The translations under genes were made by a program, and so were the position numbers. From assembly GCA_038363925.1 (NCBI GenBank), contig JAQQWL010000018.1:310001-374000 (forward strand): DNA of 64,000 nt, read 5' to 3'. This DNA comes from Apiospora phragmitis. Taxonomy: Eukaryota; Ascomycota; Sordariomycetes; Amphisphaeriales; Apiosporaceae. Shown here one piece after another: positions 1 through 11,691 of the stretch (its first letter is position 1; each line of letters starts with the position of its first letter). The notes under the pieces were generated by a model. That model worked only from the letters and a program-made list of their open reading frames with translations, was not told the DNA's origin and made no database searches.

Positions 1-1
1 C

Positions 2-1166
2 TCATTTGATGGCTCGGATAGCTGTTATCCCGTGCCACCATCGCCCGGAACGGTCCATGGAAATCCTTCTTCTAGGCTGTCAGTACCACTTTGCGAATCT
101 TATCCCCTACCTGCTAGTGGCATTACCCACGTCTCAGCCTGTGCCCAGAGCCCGCTCGCGTCTCACGCTACCGTCCCAAATGACCAACAGCCTGCTCAAG
201 TCGCTCGATCGCTGGGTAGGTTTGCTTGCGAACCTTTAGCTCCAGTCGCTCCTACCACCGATCTGACACTAGACGATCGTCGGGGTATTGTCAGCGAGCC
301 CCATCAGAAGGCTCTCTTGCTGCATGACTGTGGCAACGGTGAAGGAGAAGAGAATCCCTCCAGGCACCAACCAGAGCAAGCTGTCCGGATTGGGAGAATT
401 TCATCGCCCAAGAAAACCGCAGTGGACGTCGGACCACCAATTAGGCCGACATTTGTGGGCTTCATTGGATCGGTGATGGACGCTCTGGTCCTTTTCGAGA
501 GTTGCTTGAATGGTACGAAGACCGCCGTCCGTCGAAACCCACGCAAAGATGAGCTGTCGAGCCTGATACGTAGCGGCAACATCTTTGTCTACCAGGATAT
601 ATCCAGTGACATACACCGATGGTGCGACGAGCTGTCTTGGCACAGAGTTCTTCAACCCTCCAAACGCAACACGTTCTCAATTTACCGCGAATTAGTGAAG
701 CAAGCGATGATCCAGGCGCCTAAGATCAAGAAGGGTGGTCTGGTCAAGAAGGTATTGGCAGTGAAGCATAACGGGATTAAACACTTTTTGGTCTCGTACT
801 GCATTGAAGATATGGAGAACAAGCTACCCAGGCCTTCCGAGTGCTTGCAGATCACGCTGCGGGATGGGCTTATCTCGGACGGAGGCGGGCAGGAGACTGT
901 TCTGAAACGAATATCCACGCCTAGTTATCAGAAAGGCAAGAAGCGGAAACGCCGAACTTCGACTGAGAAAAGAGATATATGCCGATTCGTTACGAAAAAT
1001 CCAAAGTATAGCCAAATGGACGTCTCAAACAATTTTAAGATACCCATAAAGTAAGTGCCAGGTTCTAATTTAACGAGTTCTATAAATCTGACTCCTACGT
1101 AGCTCTCTCCATAATATTTTACGAGAGAAACATCGCTGGTTGTCGCATGAAGAGGAAGTGAGATAA
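2..1166 (+). CDS. Gti1/Pac2 (WOPR) family regulator with C-terminal HTH-like tail, 5' partial
   Basis: The frame is open from the window's left edge, so the start lies upstream; GTG at 32 is not credible as a fungal start. A WOPR half-domain begins near RPTFVGFIGSVMDALVLFE (about 420-490) and continues through LIRSGNIFVYQD, HRWCDELSWHR and FSIYREL. The second half is GGLVKKVLAVKHNGIKHFLV (740-800). Family members are DNA-binding regulators of morphology and virulence (Wor1, Ryp1, Sge1). An intron at 1051-1102 (GTAAGT, branch CTGACT, TAG) keeps frame and adds a short exon ending in TAA at 1164-1166. The tail, KRKRRTSTEKRDICRF through LHNILREKHRWL, resembles the N-terminal HTH of pogo/CENP-B-like proteins; that is inference. 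The WOPR core is divergent (KRWTDG replaced by HRWCDE). WOPR assignment is firm; the tail's function is not. Confidence 0.8.
1051..1102 (+). other. Intron in WOPR/HTH gene
   Basis: GTAAGTG donor, CTGACT branch site 10 nt upstream of the TAG acceptor, 52 bp, phase 2. Splicing replaces an immediate stop with 20 more codons that complete an HTH-like helix pair. Confidence 0.65.
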
Positions 1167-2707
1167 GAAGTGCCTTTGGTCGTTACTGCCCGTTGTGGAT
1201 AGTAACGATGGAGAAGTTCGCATCGATCGACATCAACAACCTGCCTGAAGAGGAACACGTGCTGTTCTACAAATTCGACGACATCTTCAAGGGCAGGGAA
1301 GAGGTCGTCAGGTCGTGGCGGTCACCCACAACCACTCAGCTACGGAGCTCACACTGCCACAATCAATGGAGCATCACTAGACTGGCCTACATGGCGACAT
1401 GCCCGTGGGGACTAGACTGCTGTTATGGTCTCCTATTGTTTTCTTTTCTTCTTTTTCCTTTTTTACCTGTACTCTATCTTTAGTCTGCCTGATGTGCGTA
1501 CTTGCCAGCTCCTAGGAGAGAAGTCAGAGATACGTAGGGCTTAATGGGTCCCACGTGCTCGTTTCTCGCGCCACACCATAACTCATAATACGATTTCCAT
1601 ACGGGCCTCATACAGCTTCACCGCGCTTTTGCCGCCTGTGCATACACATGCAAGCAACTGTGTGCGTAGTACCACTCCGTCTGAGATAAAGCCATGCATG
1701 CGCAGCTAGTGCTTTCAATGAAGTAAAGGGGCGTGCGCCCATCGGGGGAAGAGGCTGTGGTACCCTGGACTGTGGTCGGTCTGTATAATTAGCAAGGCAG
1801 CAAGCACTGGGCTATTTCATCCAGGAGAGTACATAACCTCCCAATACAAAGATTCTTTGGGGCCTAGTCAAAATGATATTGATCATCCCCGTTTTGACAA
1901 CTCTTTTCGCGGGTGTCTTAAGTTTGGACACCGATGGTATCAATCACAGTGTGGAATGTTCTGTTTGAGTTACTTGTACAACTGGCTCCAACGAAACACA
2001 ATCCTTGACCAGATCCACCACGTATGCAGCGCAAGCAGAAACTCGGGCCAGCTATTTAGGGAAGCGATAAACCTGACATGGAACTACGGTAGACCAAGTC
2101 TCACAGGAAAAGAAGCGGGAGGGATAACATGGTAGAGAGAAACCAACCACTAGTTTAGAGTATGGATAAGCAAAGGTTGCTCCATTCAGAAACTCCCTCT
2201 TTGCAAAACGTGGTGTTTGTTGCACTGCTTGTTTGCACTGCCCCTCGACCGACCGCACTTCCTTGCTGCTAGAGATCGGATTGGCCTGAATCAATACATC
2301 CCATGTACTTGCTGGTACCGGCACCCGTACAGCACCTTCGCCTGCCGTCCTCTCTTTATTTGACCTAACATACATTATACATACCTTGGATTGTTTCCCC
2401 TCGACCTGTTGTTTTCCCATCTTCTGCCAACCGGCCTACCTGAGCATTTCACATTTCTCGCAGTCCCTAATCATAGCATCATTTGTTGTTGTTATTCAAA
2501 CTTGAGGCCCAACAACACGTTACTACGCAATCGCTTATGGAAGGTTTGCTGGCATCTTTACGAAGGCAGTACCCTAGGAAGGCTATGTTAAACGCGGCAA
2601 ACGAGAGAGTGACCGGACAGCCATAAGAGGAGGCAGACGCATTCCACGCCCGACATCTGGAATTCTCTCATTTCCCATATCGTCTCTAGACCCAGCCATT
2701 CGCAAAT
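1167..2707. other. Intergenic region upstream of the Ca2+ ATPase
   Basis: No convincing gene. A 91-codon ORF starts at the ATG at 1208 (MEKFASIDINNLPEEEH) and ends in a run of hydrophobic residues encoded by T-rich DNA. Its first 40 residues look coding, but there is no recognisable domain. From 1490 to 2700 I see only promoter-like pyrimidine runs (1440-1480, 2395-2420) and no conserved ORF. Confidence 0.4.
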
Positions 2708-5700
2708 ATGGCCGACTCTACCAACCAGGACGTGGCGACACCCCGACGACCCCGGGCCCCGACCATCACCATAGATACCACAGCAGTTGGCGCATCGCAA
2801 GATGATAACCCGGATCCCACGGCTGCTGCACCTCATCGTCATTCTCCTATCTCTCCCACCGACGACACCGCGAGTCCTACATCAACCGCAAACCCATTGA
2901 ACCACAGCTGGACGGCTTCGACCGCTATGCCTCAACGGCAACCTTCCGGGGCCTCTGCGACTTCGGATTACCAGGGTTCCCGATCTTTCGACAGCGACAA
3001 CAGCCGGCCCCAAAGCCCCCATAATGTCTCCAGCCCTGTCACCTCGAGGGGGAACGACCGTGTCCAGAATTTCCTGGCGGTGCCCAACAATTACAAATCA
3101 AGGCAGAACTCGGTAGACAGTGAGGATGGCAACAGATCTATCGCTTCTGCTTCTTACGAGGGCGAGACGGTGGCACAGACGGCATCGTGGCAACCCGACA
3201 GAGGCGAGAAGATTGGTGGTATGGCGGACGACGCCAACAACGACGAAATCATGAAGGATGCGGATGCTCTAAAGCCAGACGCAGGCAGGGAAGCTGACTT
3301 CGAAGTGAAAAACAATCCCTTTGCGTATAGTCCGGGACAGCTCACCAAAATGTTCAACCCGAAGTCGTTGGCTGCGTTCTATGCCCTCGGTGGTCTTTCT
3401 GGCATGGAGAAGGGCCTTCGCACCAACCGGGACACAGGCTTGAGTGTAGATGAAAAGAATTTGGATGGTTCTGTATCGTTACAGGATGTGGCCAAAAAGG
3501 ACGTAAAGTTGACGACAGAAGGAGTGGAGAGTCCAAGCCCCAAGACGCCTGTCGGCAGAACCAACACGGCCGGCCACGAAATCAACGATGCATTCTCCGA
3601 CCGCAAGCGTGTTTATGGCGACAACAGGATTCCCGAGAAGAAGGGCAAGAGCTTTTTACAGCTCGTATGGATCACGTACAACGATAAAGTTCTGATTCTT
3701 CTTTCTGTTGCCGCTGTTGTATCCCTGGCCATCGGCTTATATCAAACCTTCGGTACCGCACACGACCCCGAGCATCCAGGAGTTGAATGGGTTGAAGGTG
3801 TCGCCATTATTGTGGCTATCGTTATTGTTGTACTCGTTGGATCTTTGAACGATTGGCAAAAGGGGCGCCAGTTTGCCAAACTCAACAAAAAGAAGCAAGA
3901 TCGAGTCGTGAGGGCTGTGCGATCGGGACAGACCGTCGAAGTTTCCGTATTCGACATCATGGCCGGAGACGTCGTGCACCTTGAACCCGGTGACCTGATT
4001 CCTGTCGACGGTATTCTGATCCAGGGCTACAATGTCAAGTGCGATGAGTCCCAAGCAACTGGTGAATCCGACATCATCAAGAAGCGAGGTGGCGACGAGG
4101 TCTATGCTGCTATCGAAAACGGCGAAAATCTGAAGAAGGCAGATCCATTCATTCAATCTGGAGCACGAGTTATGGAAGGAGCTGGTACATTTTTGGCTAC
4201 GTCCACTGGCATTTATTCCAGCTACGGAAAGACCATGATGGCTTTGGATGAAGATCCAGAGATCACGCCTCTCCAGTCCAAGCTCAACGTCATTGCCGAA
4301 TATATCGCCAAACTTGGCGGTGCTGCTGGTATACTGCTGTTTCTCGTCCTGTTCATCAAGTTCCTCGTGGTACTGCCTCACAACCCTGCCACGCCTGCGG
4401 AAAAGGGCCAAAACTTTTTGAACATCTTCATTGTCGTTGTGACAATCATCGTCGTCGCTGTCCCTGAAGGTCTCCCTCTCGCTGTCACACTTGCTCTGGC
4501 GTTTGCAACAACTCGTATGCTTCGAGAGAACAACCTCGTGCGGCACCTGAAGGCTTGCGAGGTCATGGGTAACGCTACCACGATCTGCTCAGACAAGACC
4601 GGAACCCTTACGCAGAATAAAATGCAGGTCGTATCTGGAACAGTTGGAACCAGTCACCGCTTCGGCGGCGATAGCGACAACTCCACCACTAGCCCTACCG
4701 CTAAGGAGCTTGTGAACTCTCTTGGGCAGGAAGTCAAGGATTTGCTCCTGAAATCAATCACTCTTAACTCGACCGCATTTGAAGGCGATGTTGATGGCGT
4801 GAAGACCTTCATCGGTTCCAAAACGGAAACGGCCCTTCTTACATTTGCCAAGGAGCATCTTGGTATGGGCCCTGTTAGCGAGGAACGCTCTAACGCCAAA
4901 GTCTTGCAGCTAATCCCGTTTGACTCCGGCCGGAAATGCATGGGTGCTGTTGTGCAGCTGGCCAACGGCAAGGCCCGTCTCTACGTTAAGGGAGCATCTG
5001 AGATTCTACTGGCAAAATGCACGGAAATGTTGCGCGACCCCTCCCAGGACATGGCACGTGTCCCTCTCAGTGAGGAGAGCGCAGAAACTGTTCGTGGCCT
5101 CATAGACAGCTATGCCTCCAGATCTCTCAGAACTATTGGCATCGTGTTCCGCGATCTCGACAAGTGGCCCCCGCGAAACACCAGACGAACTGGCGGCGAA
5201 GTAAACTTCGATGACATATTCCAGAGAATGACTTTCCTGGGGATGGTCGGCATCCAAGATCCGCTTCGTGAGGGTGTTGCCGATGCCGCCCTGAGCTGCC
5301 AGAAAGCTGGTGTCATGGTCCGCATGGTTACTGGTGATAACAAGTTGACGGCACAAGCAATCGTAAAGGAATGTGGTATTCTGCAACCCGAGGGTCTTGT
5401 TATGGAAGGACCAGAATTCCGTAATCTCTCAAGGACGCAGCAAGAATCCATCATCCCCGACTTCAAGTTCTGGCCCGCTCCAGCCCCGAAGACAAACGTA
5501 TCCTGGTTCGACGCCTCAAAGACCTGGGTGAGACTGTTGCCGTGACGGGTGATGGTACGAACGATGCTCCCGCCTTGAAGCTTGCTGATGTCGGTTTCTC
5601 CATGGGCATTGCTGGTACTGAAGTTGCCAAGGAAGCCTCTGCAATCATTCTCATGGATGACAACTTCAACAGTATTGTCAAGGCCTTGAAGTGGGGTCGC

Positions 5701-6935
5701 GCTGTCAATGATGCTGTGAAACGCTTCCTGCAGTTCCAGCTTACCGTCAACATCACTGCCGTAATCCTAACATTTGTCACCGCTGTTTCCAACGATAAAG
5801 AATCGTCCGTTTTGACTGCTGTCCAGCTTCTCTGGGTCAACCTGATCATGGACACTCTTGCCGCTCTTGCCCTCGCTACCGACCCCCCTCAAGATAGTGT
5901 GCTAGATCGAAAGCCAGAACCGCGTGGTTCAAGCATCATCTCCGTTACCATGTGGAAGATGATTATCGGACAGGCCATTTATCAGCTCGGCATCACACTT
6001 CTCATATACTACGGATCTCCTAGCATTCTCTCTTACGACGATAACATCGAGAAGGCTCAACTGAACACCCTCGTATTCAACACATTTGTATGGATGCAGA
6101 TCTTCAACCAGTGGAAGTAAGTATTAATCACCCTCTTCTATTGCTCCCAACGGATCTTTATTTGGATCGTGTGACTAACTGTGACTTTAGCAACCGTCGT
6201 CTCGATAACAAGTTCAATATCTTCGAGGGCCTCTTCCAGAACTGGTTCTTTATTGGCATCAACACACTCATGTGCGGTGCTCAGGTCTTGATCATCTTCG
6301 TTGGTGGCGACGCGTTCAACATCGTACGAGTTGACATGAATGGCCAGAAATCACCCCCACAGACAGGAGCTCAATGGGGATACGCTATTTTCCTCGGAAT
6401 CCTCTCCATTCCTGTTGGCGCCATTATTCGATTGATTCCTGACAGTCTGCTTGCGAGCCTTGTCCCGGAGCAGGTCAAACGGAAGTCGCCCCGCCTCCCG
6501 GGCCTGACCGTGTCGGACGAAGAGCGATTCAACTACTACCCAGCTGCGTTTACTGAAGTTCGAGATGAACTTGCCTGGTTGAAACGCATCAAGGGTGGAC
6601 GACTCAACAACCTGAAGTTCGCCATGCAACATCCACGAGAGATGCTGCTTAACAGATCCAGGTCGAAGAGTCCCGTCCACTCTCGATCTAACTCAATATC
6701 AAACATGCCGTTCCCGCCCTCGACCCCGGTCCGCGAGGACAGCGTGGGGTCAATGGCACCTACACCAACCCCAGATTCGCGCAAGCGCTCGCGCTCAATG
6801 AGATCGCGCTCTAATTCCGCACTGGGCGCGCCTACCGTCATGACCGGCATTATCGCGGGAAGTATCGCAGCAACCTGGTCGCCCGTTGAGAGGAAAGATG
6901 ACGACACGGTTAAGCCGGAACAGGATACCGCGTAA
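2708..6935 (+). CDS. P2B-type Ca2+-transporting ATPase (PMC1/PMCA family), one frame break
   Basis: Large P-type pump expected to move Ca2+ out of the cytosol into the vacuole or out of the cell. ATG at 2708 opens a disordered Ser/Pro-rich N-terminus. Visible landmarks are ATGESD (about residue 449), the M4 motif VPEGLP (about 585), the phosphorylation site CSDKTGTLT with Asp629, KGASE (about 760), TGDN (about 874) and the hinge [10 protein letters not shown] after the break. Transmembrane segments flank these. At 5466/5467 the frame shifts by one base: AAG-TTC-TGG should read AAG-GTT-CTG, giving [11 protein letters not shown]. An intron at 6117-6190 joins NQW to NNRRLDNKF. The C-terminal tail is Arg/Ser-rich and lacks an obvious calmodulin-binding helix. 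Predicted length is about 1380 residues, normal for filamentous fungal PMC1 proteins. Confidence 0.93.
5462..5475 (+). other. Single-base frame break in the Ca2+ ATPase
   Basis: Upstream frame ends ...PDFKFW and runs to a stop at 5545. The frame one base earlier reads [14 protein letters not shown], the expected P-type ATPase sequence. One missing G (AAGGTT to AAGTT) explains it. The rest of the gene, including [10 protein letters not shown] and the last membrane helices, is intact, which favours a very recent mutation or a consensus error. Confidence 0.85.
6117..6190 (+). other. Intron in Ca2+ ATPase gene
   Basis: GTAAGT donor, ACTAAC branch at about 6174-6179, TTTAG acceptor, 74 bp. Splicing restores [14 protein letters not shown], the conserved region before the last transmembrane helices. 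Confidence 0.92.
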
Positions 6936-7016
6936 CCCAAGTCGTGGATTTAGAGCGAATGCATGATGAAGCTTGAAATGAGCCCTAGTCGAGTAAACCA
7001 TAAAAGGAACATCAGG

Positions 7017-7456
7017 TTAATCCTGGCTCTCCGTTGATTTCTCTGTTGGATTGGATTTCGTCCTTTCCCCCTCATTCTTTCCAGGTGATAGCGCCAAGCC
7101 ATCATTGCTCTCAGCCAATTCTATCTTGCCATCCCCGAGTGAACTCCAAGGTAGGAGCCGATCCATTTTTTCCTCCACGGCCTTCAGGTTGCTGTCCATC
7201 TCCTTGTCCATTCTTATCATGCGATCATCCATCGAAATAATCTGCGCCTTGGGGCTTTGCATACATCGCAAGATGTCCGCGTCGACTTTATTGGGTCTGT
7301 CTTTCGATCAGTAGTAATACGGGCTGCGCTACAGCTAGTGATCTTACTATTTTGCAGGAGGCTCTTGGTAGTTGCATTGAATGGCTTTCTCTTCAAATTC
7401 CTTACACAGCTTCAGCTCGTCCTGTTTATCTTCCAGCTGTTGGCCACTGTTTAAGG
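7017..7456 (-). pseudogene. Degenerate tandem copy of Zn2Cys6 DNA-binding region and coiled coil
   Basis: Read on the minus strand, 7456-7345 gives LNSGQQLEDKQDELKLCKEF and then EEKAIQCNYQEPPAK. This aligns residue by residue with the intact finger of the neighbouring gene (ACDSCRQLKAKCDELKPCKN...), but four of the six zinc-binding cysteines are replaced. An intron-like gap follows, then DADILRCMQSPKAQ (about 7300-7250), matching ADILEILQSLKAQ of the upstream copy, ending at 7017. The finger cannot bind zinc as read. It is either the tail of the upstream gene after an internal duplication, or a relic. Confidence 0.7.
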
Positions 7457-9407
7457 CCTGAACTAGGAGTTAGCAGTGGGATTTTAAAAGTAATGGCATG
7501 AGGCCTACTAACTGGGTAGGCTATGGTACCCATTGCGAGAGACCGTTTCCGTTTTATGCCAGCGCTAAGCTCACTACCAGCTCCTACAAACTTTGCAGAC
7601 GGTGGTGCGCTGGTAGCCTGCTTCTCCTCATCCCTAGGCAGACTATACAGAAAGCTCTGCAACGAGGGCATCAAGCTCCTTCAAGATCTGGACGTACTTC
7701 CTGACCTTAGAATGGTCTAACTCAGGAGTGCCGTCCACGTTCAAGGGGCCACCCTTATACAAGCTAAGGTTGGGGTCGTTCAAAGGCGCACACTGTCCCC
7801 AGTTCTCGCCGGGTGGTGGCGTTGGGGCATCAGAGCCTTGTCCATCCATATCGTTCACGTCAGTCATGAGGTCGTTGTAATGAGGCTCCTTAAGAACGTT
7901 CTTGACCTCCATGTCAGTGCCTTCGCCCTTGCCATGAACACGAAGTAAGCCACGCTGTTGCTCTTGCCGAATGGGAAACTCATTGACGTGCTGAATCTTT
8001 TCGGTTTGCAGAGTGGACTCCACCAATTTTGCGATTGAGGGCCACTTCAGAAGCAAGCCGGCCAGAGTCGTGTGGTTGGCGGGCATTGACGGCTTTCCGG
8101 GATCAACAGGCGGTTCTGGTTCCTGCTCTATCTCGATCTCGTTGGCTTGCTGGAAGACCTGGTCGGCGGCTTCCTTCGTCATTGCCGGCTCTCCGTTCGT
8201 TTCTCTGTCGGATTGAATCTCGTCCTCGCCGCCCTCCAGCTCGTCTTGAGAGTCGTTGTCTCCAGGCGATTGTGCCAAGTCGTGGTTGTCCTCAACCGAT
8301 TCCATCTTGACGTTCTCGAGTGAACCTCCATTTGTTAATGCCCTGTCGATCTTTTTGTCCATCCGCTTCAAGTTGCTATTCACCCGACTGTCCATCCTTG
8401 ACATACGTTCATCAATCGAAGTCGTTTGCGCCTTGAGGCTTTGCAGTATCTCCAAGATATCTGCGCTCACTTTATCGGGCCTGTCATCATGTCAACAACA
8501 GTAACAACACTGACCGGCTAGGTAATAGAAACTTACTGCTTTGCAGGAGGCTCTCGGTAATTGCATTGGATACCTTTTTCCTTGCAATTCTTGCATGGCT
8601 TCAGCTCGTCGCATTTAGCTTTCAGTTGCCGGCAGCTATCACAAGCCTACAGCATGAGTTGTTAGTGGAATGTATAGGTATGATAATAGCTTGGATGCTT
8701 ACCTGCGAAGCACGTTGCGCCTTTCTCTTAGTCGCAATGGCAACTGGGGCTGGGTATGCCACCTCTGGACTCGGCGCATGATATCCATAGCCGTGGTTTT
8801 GAGGCTCATAGTGGCCAGGAAGCTGGACTGGTGTTGGAGGGGCAGGCGTGTAGGCTCCAGGCGGCCGGTACATGGCAGGCGACTGAGGATACTGTGGGCC
8901 GTTATCGAAACTCGGGGGCCTTCGGTGGTCGTCTTGTTGGTGATTTGGGTGAGGCATCTGGTGAGGTGTGGGTGGTAGACCATCTGGCGCATTACCAGTC
9001 GAGTTCGGTCGGCGCAGCTGGGGGAGGGTCATGTCTTCTTGGGCAGGGTCAGGTTTCACAAGAGGCTCTCTGGAGTACTGGTGATACGGTGGCGGGATAT
9101 GCGCTGGCGAGGAGGATGTCGATGGTGATCCTGTATTGGAGGTGGCGCAAATCGATCTGGCTCATGATAACGGCGCTCGTCAAGCTGGGCTTGCACCGGG
9201 TTGTGTGGCAGCTCGCCGGGACGAGAGAAATGGATGATGGTGAGGAGGAGGCGGCTGGTACTGCGGTGGAGGTAATTGGAGATGATGAGGGCCAGCAGAG
9301 TGCGGTGGAGGAGGATTGGTTGGTTGAGGTTGAGGAAGTTGCTGCCAGTGCGACGGACCGACAGCTGTGAGACGAGGTCGTTTGGCCTCGGGCGGTCCAG
9401 ACTCCAT
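7457..9407 (-). pseudogene. Zn(II)2Cys6 transcription factor, frame-broken and lacking its C-terminal domain
   Basis: Starts at ATG 9407 (MESGPPEAKRPRLT). The N-terminus is Pro/His-rich, then come QLRRPNSTGNAPDG and ATKRKAQRASQ. After an intron at 8647-8702, exon 8537-8646 encodes CDSCRQLKAKCDELKPCKNC plus KEKGIQC, a complete CX2CX6CX5CX2CX6C finger. An intron at 8481-8536 leads to exon 8480 onward (QPDKVSADILEILQSLKAQ), a coiled coil, then an acidic linker and the VRKYVQILKELDALV region. Two frame changes lie in exon 1 (near 9225 and 9100) and one near 7660. After KRKRSLAMG (about 7530) the usual fungal transcription-factor middle domain is absent and a decayed finger copy follows. Identity as Zn2Cys6 is firm. 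Whether it is a live gene with sequence errors or a pseudogene is open. Confidence 0.8.
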
Positions 9408-11691
9408 ATTCGAATCAACGGATGTGAAATATGTTGCTTGAAGTCAGGCAGGCCATTCAGGAAAGTGTGTGAGTTGACTTCCCTGATTTTGGCCCACGAG
9501 CGTTGGTGGAAAGGCTCGAATGCCATTATGTAGTTCATCGTAGATTTCGCGGTGTGCTTCCTTCGGTGTGCATTTTGACTGTCAGGAACTATTGCTATCA
9601 CGGCCCCAGGCCAATGAGAACGGCATCGAAACGCGGGCCCTGGCACCGGTGACCTCGTTGTGAATTTCCGCAAGCGATTGGTTGAAGGTGTAGATCACCT
9701 ACGCCCGGACAATAAGGAACAACCGCCCGACAGCAGTGGGCAATGATCTCAACGAGCATCGGATTTAACACTTTGCATGATATACAGAGGGCCCTGCCCT
9801 CCCCTACCCGCAGACAAGCCTGTCAGTCTGGTCATTGTGCCGAATCGTCACAGTCGCGTCTTGTGTATACTGATACCTGTAGTGGCCATGTTGCACTTCA
9901 CAAGGTGGGCTGGCCATGGCAGTGCTACACGACCGGCAATATGTATCGGCAGCCTCCAACGGTCATGCAAGGGGTGTAGGAACGCCACCACTATCAACGC
10001 TCGGAAAGGGCCTCATTGAGTACCCACTAAAGAAGCTTAATGAGACATCAGGAGACTCGCCAAACCGCCAAACGGAGGCGTAAATTCTGTAGCGCATCTG
10101 GCGAAACCTTATTGTCTTGTGGTTCGCCGCCCTCCTCGCGGGCGCGCTGGGAGTATCGAGAGCTAGGTTGGTTACTGTTGTCTCACCGCCAGTAGCAGCG
10201 TTTGTTGTTGTCACGTCCTGGCTGAGGGCTACCTGGCGGTGCACGGCCGTGACCATGCAGACCAGGGTTCAGAAAGGCAGCAACACCAACCACCCACGCC
10301 CTGCAGGAACGCACGGGGACCCCGGAAAGGAGGCTCCGGGGTTGGTGGAGGACTTCCAGCCTTGTTGGCGACGCAGACACAGGGACTGCACAGTACTACT
10401 TCATATCCGCCGGCGGTGCTTGTCTCCCGACTGCGAATAGCAGGCATAGACGGTACTGGTTCAAGCTGATCTTGGTAATCGACGGCACGAAGCCTGGGTG
10501 GCCACCTTTCTCAGCCGGTTTGGAAGCGATTGGTTCTGGAGGCAAATTATGGTGATAGCACTGCGTGACAGTCGCCCGAGAGCGGTGGGCAGTGTTCGCG
10601 AAGGGCCCTGCCCTGACTGTTGGCTGCATGGGTTGGGTTGTCCTGCATTGAGTAGCCCTACACACATCCCTGGCGCCAGCCTGGCACGGGCTGTCTTTCG
10701 TCCCAGTGCACTCGTGAGGCATGCCCAACCCTGGCGGCCACCGCTTCTTTGTCTGCAAGCCGAACGAGAGGACGCTCCAGCACCGGTGAATCCAAACTCG
10801 GCTCATTTATTTCGCGCTCTGCTAGAGACTGCTCACAAAACCCCGCGTACAATGTGGGGTGCAAGAGCAAACGATGTAAGCTGATTGGCTACTCTTTCCA
10901 CTTACTACGCGCAAAGTGCTCCACGACCAATCCCTGCTCCCGTCATGACGCTGATCGCAACCCCTGGGCGCAGATGTGCTCGTGCGCGCTGGGAGTACCA
11001 AAGCCTAGGTTGTTTGCTTTTTCTCTCAGCGCCAGTAGTAGAGTTTGTTGTTGTCATGTCCTGGCCGTTGGCTACATGAATTGAGCTGTGCTGCATCGAG
11101 AAGCCCTGTGCGCAACATTGGAGCCAGCCTGGTTGTTTCTTCATGTTTCTCCGTTACCAAAGCGTGGAGCCTAGCTTCAAAGCGTTGGGCCTACTTGGAA
11201 GCGCTTGCTTTGGGGAGTCGGTCGCAGTGCACAGCCGTGTGACAATGCAAACCAGGGCCCAGAAAGGGAGCAATACCAATAAATTACGCCCTGCAGCAGA
11301 TGTACTGAGATAGCAGTGCGTAATAGTTGCCCGATAGCTGAAAATAGTGCTTGCAAAAGCCTCTGTCTGACCGCTGGGTGCATCGGTTGCATTGTTCTGC
11401 ATCGAACAGACCCATCCATCGCTGAGCCTGTCTGGCTTTTTCTGTCTCTCGCTCCAATAGCTAGCAGCAGCATGCCGAAGCCTTGTAGTGTTCCTGGAGC
11501 GGCCCTGTTATACGTCAAAGATAATAGTTTGTCGACGTTTCGCATTATTCTCTTCATTACTTGACGTCCTTACAATGCATCGTGACTAGTCATCGAACGA
11601 ATGAAGTAAACCTTAGTGATGGAAGTGCCAGGCGCCAGTTCCAAGTACCGAAACTAATCCAAACCTTTCAGCTCCCTCCAAACAGACTTAT
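9408..11691. repeat. Gene-free stretch with degenerate internal repeats
   Basis: No ORF with a plausible protein. The block around 10130-10320 (GCGCGCTGGGAGTA, then TTTGTTGTTGTCA, ACCAGGGTTCAGAAAGG) recurs in decayed form around 10980-11075 and 11220-11270. The block around 10550-10650 (GATAGCACTGCGTGACAGT) recurs near 11305-11400. A fragment also appears at 9780-9830. This looks like two or three old copies of a non-coding repeat about 0.7-0.8 kb apart. Confidence 0.55.

Noticed and set aside
3737..4546. 269-codon minus-strand ORF
   Set aside because: Antisense shadow of the Ca2+ ATPase coding region.
10183..10806. Overlapping ORFs on both strands in the 9.4-11.7 kb region
   Set aside because: No protein-like features; they lie over degenerate non-coding repeats and open in several frames at once.
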